The notes beneath the pieces are model-generated. The model made no database searches and was not told the DNA's origin. It saw only the letters and a program-made list of their open reading frames with translations. 64,000 nucleotides of DNA from Lytechinus pictus (Eukaryota > Echinodermata > Echinoidea > Temnopleuroida > Toxopneustidae): NCBI RefSeq assembly GCF_037042905.1, contig NC_087252.1:31821994-31885993 (forward strand), written 5' to 3'. Position numbers and translations under genes: made by a program. This document shows positions 44,201 through 53,200 of the stretch, one piece after another; within the stretch, counting starts at the first letter, position 1; each line of letters opens with the position of its first letter.

Positions 44201-47200
44201 ATTTCAAAAACATGAAACCCAATTTCACCTAACAGAAAATCTTTGCAAATTTGCTTTAATAGTTCTAAGACTTAACCAAACACAGTGAAGGAATATACTA
44301 TAGAATATAAAATTCTTCCTACTAAATTGCATTCAGCACAGAACAATTTGAGATTCGATAACATGGATTTCCAAGCAGAAAATAAATTTACTACTCCTGC
44401 CTTGAGATGTTATGAAATACTGTAGGATAATTATATTCCCAAGTACAACAAATAACCTAATTCCAAATCCTAAAAAGGTATCTACCTGGTAATTTATTCA
44501 AAAGGACCAAAGAATTTTTTTGGAAAATGTAGAAATAAAGTATTCACCTATATGGTAAATCCATAATACGGGAAGATTATTTTAATGTGGTGACCAAAAT
44601 GAAATGTAATATTCACTATTGAAGGCATAAACAACATTCAGTATCAAACAGATCCTCAGCTCAACTTGTGAAAGAAGACAAGCACAATTCAGCTTGTTTC
44701 ATTCACTATTAAACTGAGCCACGCCCAAGCCAAAAATTTACAAACACAACACAGCAAAGAGCATGAAAATTCAGCACTCTGAATCACTCAAAAATTACAC
44801 AAACAAAACATGGGAAAGAGACTAGAAAATCTATTCTGAAAATCGCAATTTCGCACAATTTGGGAAATATTACAAAATTGATATGGGATAAATTGGAAAC
44901 AAATTTGATATAATTATCCCACTAAAGTTGGACAGTAAAATTAATTCAAGTTTTGAATAAAAAACAAACAAATTGCGTATAAAAGACAAGGATTGACTTT
45001 GGACGTGTTGTACAAATGCTGTAAAAGGAAGATGGACTGACCATCTAACTCAACACAAGACACCACGTTCAAAGCCAATGTAAAAATAACGCTTTGCAAA
45101 ATGTCAAAAATACAAATTTATTTGTGGAGTCTCACTCCCATGCAACACAAGCATTCAGAAATATAATCAGAATATCACTATCATATCACAAGCAATAAAA
45201 ATCAAAAGCACAATGTATTTTTGATCTTTTAAACACACTCAAATATATCCAATATCTACCCCCTTCCAAAAATTTATGAAGGAAGAAGAACACTCCCAAA
45301 ACACACTCAAAATAAATCAAAATGAAAATGAATTGAAATCCAATGGGATACCAATTCGCGCAAAGTAAGGTTCGCAAGCGCCACTGTGGTAAAATTAGGT
45401 ATATTCGTATATAATAAATCCTGTGAGGGAAAGAGGGTGGAAAGTGGGGTTAACAGAAGGAAACTGTCTTTAGATATACTCACCAGACAGGAGTTGGTGC
45501 AAGGCACGGTGAAAATAAAGATAGGTAACCAAAAAGCAGGCCTAAATAACTTGTGGATATTGCTGGTGTGACGTATTCTTGGTGTAGATGTATAATTGCC
45601 GATGTGATGTATAATTGCCGCAACTAGATGAAACCCGAAGGGCGAACGGGCGAAGCAGAAGGTATAGTAAGTGTAAACACAGACGTCCTTGTCCCGCACC
45701 GGTCGACTCTCCAAGTGATGATCAGATCCCTTGGCTGGCCTGACTATGCAGCTATGCTGAGACCTGAGTTGTGCACCCAAGCATGGATGAATGCACAGGG
45801 CTTGGGGGTTTGGGTCTATTGTTGTGTGCACACAACACAGCCTCTAGCCCATAGTACCTGTGTATTCTATGCTCCAACCCTGCTCGCAGCGCCACTGTGG
45901 TAAAATTATGGGTAATAAGTATATATCACCTGTGAGGGAAAGAGGGTGGAAAGTGGGGTTAACAGGAGGAAGGTTCACAGATATACTCACCAGTCGGAAG
46001 TTGGTGCAAGGCACGTTGAAATAAATGATAAACCCAAAAGCAGGCCTAAATAATGATGTTGCTGGATGTATATTTGCTGTAGATAGTTGATATTGATGTG
46101 ACGTATTCTTGGTGTAGATGTAGTCGAAACTCGAAACCCGAAGGGCGAACGGGCGAAGCAGAAGGTATAGTAGTGTATAACACAGACGTCCTTGTCCCGC
46201 ACCGGTCGACTCTCCAAGTGATGATCAGATCCCTTGGCTGGCCTGACTATGCAGCTATGCTGAGACCTGAGTTGTGCACCCAAGCATGGATGAATGCACA
46301 GGGCTTGGGGGTTTGGGTCTATTGTTGTGTGCACACAACACAGCCTCTAGCCCATAGTACCTGTGTATTCTATGCTCCAACCAAGGAGGCAGTTGCTCCA
46401 ACCCATCCCACAGTACTACATGTATGTAGGGAGCAGTCGCGCGTGCCCCAGACTGTGGTACATTTTACCACAGTATTTACTTGTAGGCCTAACATGCCTA
46501 ACGTAACTTCGTATGCAAGCACCTCCCTGTAGCTGTAAAATCGTAATGTAAATTTAATAAATTTCAATAGATTGTGAATGTGATGAATAAAAAAGTATTT
46601 TAAACTTAAAGCCAGGTCGTACGTCGTCGCGGATACACTGAAATTTCCCACATCAGGGTCTCTCACTTGCAGCTGACATTGTGTGGTCGTATGTACAAGG
46701 TTCCACACTAACTTTCTTGGTGGCCCGATTGGTCCACCAAATTATCAATTTAATATTCTTGGTGGCCCCAAAACAATAGAAAACCTTACAAATACAATTT
46801 ATGAAAACTTTGGAAGCCCGACCGGGCCACCAAGTGTGGGCTTTTTCAGAATTATGGTGGCCCGACTCTCATTTTTGGTTGTCTCGGGCCACTGCTAATG
46901 TTGAGCCCTGGGGGGCGTTTCATGAAAGGACTTGTCGGACGTTTTATCCGACAAGTCCCATTTTATCCGACAGTTACCATAGTAACAGTACCTCTCAGCC
47001 AATCACCATCAGAGAAAGACGTCAGATCTGACAACTTGTCGGATGAAAATGTTGATGAAACACTCCCCTGATCACCACCATCAACATCATCTTCATCATC
47101 ATCACCATCATCTTCATCACCATCACCATTAATATCATCATCATGAACAACAATCATCTTCAATTCGTCTTCATCATCATCATCCTCATCATCAACACAA

Positions 47201-50200
47201 CCACCACCACAATCATGTTTATCATAATACTATCATAATCATCATTCTTTATCATCATCATTGTCAACAATAAAGCCCTTGGAAAGAGGGATAGCTAGTT
47301 TTATTTTAAACATCAACATCATCTTCATTAACATTAACATCAACATCATCTTCATCAGCGTTGATCTTCATCATCAACATCATCAAGACATCAACATCAT
47401 CTTCATCATCAGTTCATCACTGCCATCATCATCACTATCATCAACATCATCTTCATCACCATCACCATTAATATCATCATCGTCATCATCAACATCAATC
47501 ATCTTCATTCAATTCATCATCATCATCCTCATCACCAACACAGCCACCACAACAATCATCACCATCTCAATATCATCATCGTCATCATCAACATCATTCA
47601 TCTTCAATTCGTCTTTATCATCATCATCCTCATCATCAACATGTGCAATACTATCATAATAATCATCATTCTTTATCATCATCATTGTCATTAATAAAGC
47701 CCTTTGAAAGAGGGATAACTAGTTTTATTTTAATTTTCACAAATGTATTAATGTACATGTATCTCCATGGAAATGTTCCCCACCAATATGAAATTTTCTT
47801 TTTTAATTAACAACACAACAGGTGTTGCTGATCCTGTAGACGACTATCTTGATCTGTGTACATCATCGTCCGGCCCCCCTCCTCATCCATCAGAATCGAC
47901 CTCGGGACGACATCCATCATCTTCCTCATCATCTTCCGCCTTGTTGTCCTCATCACTACCACCACCATCCATGTCTGAGCCGATGGAGTCGTCATCATCA
48001 TCATCATCATCATGCAACTGCAGTCCGTCAAAACATACTGTAAACCCTTCTACCCACCCCGAATGTTCGGACTCGCGTCCCCAAGCTTGTAGTGTTCACT
48101 CGAGGGCCATCGCCACGACAACCAGATGTCAGAAGACGGTTGGGATTTCACCTGAAGCCAGAGGTTTACCAAGGGAGAGACCTAAGCATACATGTGGTAA
48201 GACCTTAACTACAGACTGTACCAGTTGTTTATGATTATTATTTATTATTATTTGTTTGGCGTCACCTGTGCCTGGGAGGCGAAAAGCGAACTGAATCACT
48301 ATGACCCGCTATGTTCCTCTTTATTCAGTAATTTTTTTGTTTTACATGTTGAAATAATTGGGTACATGATTTAATTTTTATTTAATAGGATTTTCATAGA
48401 GAAAGTGAATCACTTGTATAAGTTCACTTTTTTATTATCTCCTTCAAATCTTGGTTCAATTTTTAGTCCATTACTGTCTTCAAACATCACATACATGTAC
48501 AAGGTTCACATTTAATGTATGCAAAATCTAAATACAAAGTTGCTTGGTATGCCTACAGTCTTAAGTTTGAAGGGTCCTCTCTCACACACACCCTAAAAGC
48601 TAGTCCAAGAATTTCTCCTATTCATTCAACATGAATGTATTGTATGTACATGTAAATCTCTTTCTTTTAAATTCAGGCTCTATGTCTAAGAGTTATGCTT
48701 GCACAGGTCTGTTTTTACATCACTGCAGTGAAAATGCTGCTGGTGTCGTGACCCCCCCCCCATTCTATGTGTGTCTAGACCATATGCATTGACATCATCG
48801 CAGCTCCATCTTTGAGGCTGAAGCCATTGTCTTGCGTACATACATGTATGTGCAGCTGATGTACATGTTTCTCTGAAAATTCTGTTTGCACATATTCCTA
48901 TAGCCTCTGAATGAGGGCGCTATGATGTCATGTGCATACTAGTGCAGAAAATTTGAAAAAGAAAATACAGTTCATTCTGTGAAAGTCTACCTCTAGGGCC
49001 CCCCCCCAAAAGAAAAAGTGAACCTTGATTTTTTTCAGGCAATGATATGCAAATCATATATGCCACATTTTTAATTTTAATTTTAATTTTCTAGGTTGAA
49101 TTTCATCCCGGTCAAACCAATTTTTTTTATCACAAAGGCAGATTCACATGTACTGTTTTTTCCATCTAAAATAATTTTGTTAACCATTCTACCAAATGCT
49201 GCGAATTCATTTTATGAAGTTGGCATCTGCTAATCCTGTATTCCTGCAAGGCTCCACACTAACTTTTTTTCTTGGTGGCCCGATCGGCCCACCAAAATCA
49301 TCAATTTCATATTTTTGATGGCCCGCAAAGCAAATTTAGTGGCCCTAAGACAATAGAAAACAACAGAATTTATCAAAACTTTGGTAGCCCAACCGGGCCA
49401 CCAAGTGTTGGCTTTTACAGAATTTTGGTGGCCCCACTTTCATTTTCGGTTGCCCCGAGCCATGCTAATGTCGAGCCCTGATTCCTGGGAGGGAATGAAT
49501 TACAAGGGGGCTTGGGGCAACGTCGCAAGCCCTTGAAATTAAAATCCTCATTCACTGCCATCATGCCATGTAAAAGCGTATCCAATGTAGGAGAATTAGG
49601 CAGTACACTGTATACAAATGATGCATGGGTTAGAGTGGGTCAGTAGGAACTGTGTGCACAAGGTAAATTTGGCATGGTTTAACCCACGAGGCGCAGCCGA
49701 GTGGGTTTAGACCATAATGCCAAAGTTACCGCGTGCACACAGTTCCACTGACCCACGAAAGAAACCCATGCATCATCTGTTTTTTAGAATGGAAAAAAAT
49801 TATTGAATAAACCACAAAAATTAATGATTTACCGGATGCATGATAATTTCATGCGTCCGGTAAATTCAATTTACTGGACGCATGAAAATATTTACTGGAC
49901 GCATGATTTTTTTTACTGGACGCATGATTTTTTTTACTGGACGCATGATTTATTACCGGATGCATGAAAATACCAAAATGTAATGCAGACCCTTTGATAA
50001 CCCTGGACAACATAAATATGTATATGCCTAAATTGATAATATGTTGGCAGAAAGGCATTATTATACCCAAAATGCCAGATACAGCTTTGCATTGACTAGT
50101 CTAGATCTAGTATGAGTACCGGTATGAGGCAGCCTCAGACCTCCAATAGCTGTGTGTGGTATGCCCGGGCCGCACCGGGGGCCAGTGCCTACGGCTGCCT

Positions 50201-53200
50201 GGGCCTGCAGTGGAGATTTGGCTGTGCACAGCCAGCCCAGCTGAAACGTTAGATCGTATGTCTGGACTTCTCAACTAACGAGTTTGCAGGCAGTTTTAAT
50301 CCCTATGACAATTACGGTACCGTATTTATACTTACAGATCATTTTGCATCCTTTATTTGATTCATTCTGCCTTGATCGAAAATTCAAAATTTTGACGTAA
50401 ACAAGCGTAACAGTACATGCGCGATGACATCACAATGACCTTTTCGGACGATAGCTTGTTTACAGTGGATATCGTTTTGATTATCGGGATATCGTTCATG
50501 CAGCCCAGTAAAAATTCTTGCATTGCTCTCAACCAATCAGATTGCAGGGATTTTCCCATCCATTCTATAATACATTTAGGTTGTGGAAAGTACATGTAGC
50601 CCCTGAAAATGAAAAAAAAAATTGCCCAAGGTCCGCTCCCTAGAAAATGAATGTTGACAAGTTTTTACACCCTTTATCCTCTTTGCAGAGTGAACTCACC
50701 CACCAATTCATTGGTACATGTATAGCCAACTTGGGCTGATAAAAAACCTGTTCATTAATAACACACTATACTTTACGAGCGACTGGTGACCATTTCTTGT
50801 GCTTAAATGAGATTTTTCTGTTTTAACTTCATTGGGGTGCATTTCTTCCATCATATCCCTAGAAATCAAACTTTAAAAATATTGAATTTCCAATTCAGAC
50901 ACCTTCATCAGAACTTACTTTACAAAGATCAAATTTCAGTTGTAGCTGAGAGAATAAAAAATATTGAAAATGTTATAATTTAGCACTCAAGATCGAGAAG
51001 GGGTCCCCATGTAGTCGAAAAGTTGTGTAGGAACAATAGGAACACCACTTGGGTCTCATGACCAAGTTCTTGAAAACATTGTCTATTTATTTGTTTTTCT
51101 ATTCATTCTGTCTAATTTCCCTTTGACTTTATATCCAGATTGGCTAACCCTGTTAAGTCTAACTATACATGGGCAATTCCATGGAAAATGTTCACTTTCG
51201 AGAAAAAATGAAGTTTCAGATTTCACTTAAGCAGTCAAATTTTCTTAAAAAGTAATCTATAAAGTTTCAATTTCCAATAGAAAAATCACAATATTGATAA
51301 AATTTTGTGGTTTTTTCCATCATCAAAAAAATAAAATAATAAATTGCAAAATCTAAAAAATGTGGCTATTTTTAAACAATTCAACTTTCCTGTCTCTACT
51401 AAAAGCAAATAAGGTCCCACAGGTCTCTTTTAACTTTTGTATAGATGATTAATGTTTAAATCAACAGAAAATCATTGTTATATTTCATGCCATTCATTAA
51501 TTTTAGAGAAATCGATCTTCAGATTAATGTGATTTCTTTACCATTATCAGTGTCATGTCCGTTACGTTTTTCACTTAAAATTTTCACAGCTTACAGGAAA
51601 TTTGTCTGAAGGTACTGCAGATTCAGATTCTATGTTAGAATTAAACCCCCTACCATGTGTAGCAATCATTTTCCCTGACCACTTCTCATTTTCATAAAAA
51701 TGGCGTAACGGACATGACAATTCGCGTAACGGACATGACACCTAATATATGACAAAAGGCAGGATTCACAAAAACAAAATATTAGGCTCAGTGTCACAGA
51801 CTGTGGTCAGTCTCAATTGCTTGAGGATAGCTGGATGTAATAACTCTGCATGTCATTCTAGCTATTTTTAGAAGTTGGTAAATGATGAAAGTTCAGCTCT
51901 TGTTCTGGTATATTTTTCTGAGAATTAACGGTATGCCACATAATATTAGGATAAGATGCAGCTAAATCTGGCAACATACTCAGATCACAATCTGCATCAT
52001 TTGTGTTTGAACAATAATTGATTATCTTAGGTGTTTGCACTACAGTTTGGAGCATGATAAAACTCCAACTTGTGAATTCATGAGATCTTTGATGACATTG
52101 CTTCAAAGTATCTGACTTTCACCAACCCTTAACTTCTTCAGTGATGGCACTGGCTCACATTTAAAACAAGTTTGTAAATATTCAGATATCTGTGTTACAT
52201 GATCTAGCTCTATGAATCTACAGTGGCACTTCTTAATATCACAAAGCAAAGAGGCTGTGGAAGGAATGTGGCGCGATCAATAAATTATGTCATCATAGTA
52301 TTTTGGTCAGCCATAATCATGATTTGAATGATGTATCTTCGTTTGTAGCAGCGCAGACAATACAATGAAATTAGATACAGCCACATTTGTCAGCAAGCAA
52401 GATCGTAAGATTTAGTACATCCAAGATTTGATGAAAGGATGATTATACCAAGGCTCCACATTAACTTTTTTTGGTGGTGGCCCGTTCGGGCCACCAAAAC
52501 CATCAAATAATTTTTTTTGGTGGCCCGATATTAAAGTTTGGTGGCCCGAAAAATATAAAGAAAAACATTAAAAATGAATAAAACAAACTTCTGAAATATT
52601 AATTCTGCAGCCACTACCACTAAGTTCCTTTCACTTTATACATCTTAGTGTAGTAGGTTTCACGGTACACCATGTATCTTTCTTGGGCATATGTTGGTCC
52701 TGAAAAGGACCACCCAATCTCGACGTTTCGACAAGTGTGTTCTTGTCGTCCTCCTGAGGAGGAAGAAGCCATTACATATATTTTCAACAGCTGTGGCAAC
52801 AGTCTATTCTGACTGGAATATAATTAAAAGCCAAGCATATAATTTTCACTTACCTTTTGGGAATGGCACATTTCTATTTTTATATCCTTTAGTTTGTATT
52901 ATTTTATTTTCAGTAGAAACATATTTTTTAATCAGGCATATTCAATGGGAAGGGGTATAAATGGTTTAACCACTGTCAAAAAAAAATGAAAGAAAAAAAA
53001 AGAAAACGGAAAAAACTATATTGGAAAAAAAGTGTGAGAAAAGTCCTTCCCTATATTTGCCAAAATGTTGGGAAAAAATCACATTTCATATCAATGAAAT
53101 GCCTTCCCAAAGTATTTACTTTCTCAAGAGTGGTTTAAGAAGTCATTTATAAACAAGAAAGAAAGAAACTGTCTGTTTGTTTAAGGCTAGAAAATACACA

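Larger units (their letters stand above)
38499..46472 (-). mobile_element. Non-autonomous LTR retrotransposon in DEDD intron 1, antisense
   Basis: Outer LTRs at 38499-39076 and 45896-46472 are nearly identical (one substitution, one T indel by eye). GTAT lies outside both (38495-38498 and 46473-46476) as a 4-bp target duplication. The orientation is minus: a purine tract precedes the 38499 LTR and a primer-site-like TGGCGC lies inside the 45896 LTR. A gag-like frame is present, but no reverse transcriptase or integrase was seen. An additional diverged partial LTR lies just inside the 5' LTR. Confidence 0.88.

Noticed and set aside
47261-47691. Ser/Ile-rich and Asp-rich frames over the ATC array
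   Set aside because: Microsatellite translation without splice or start support.
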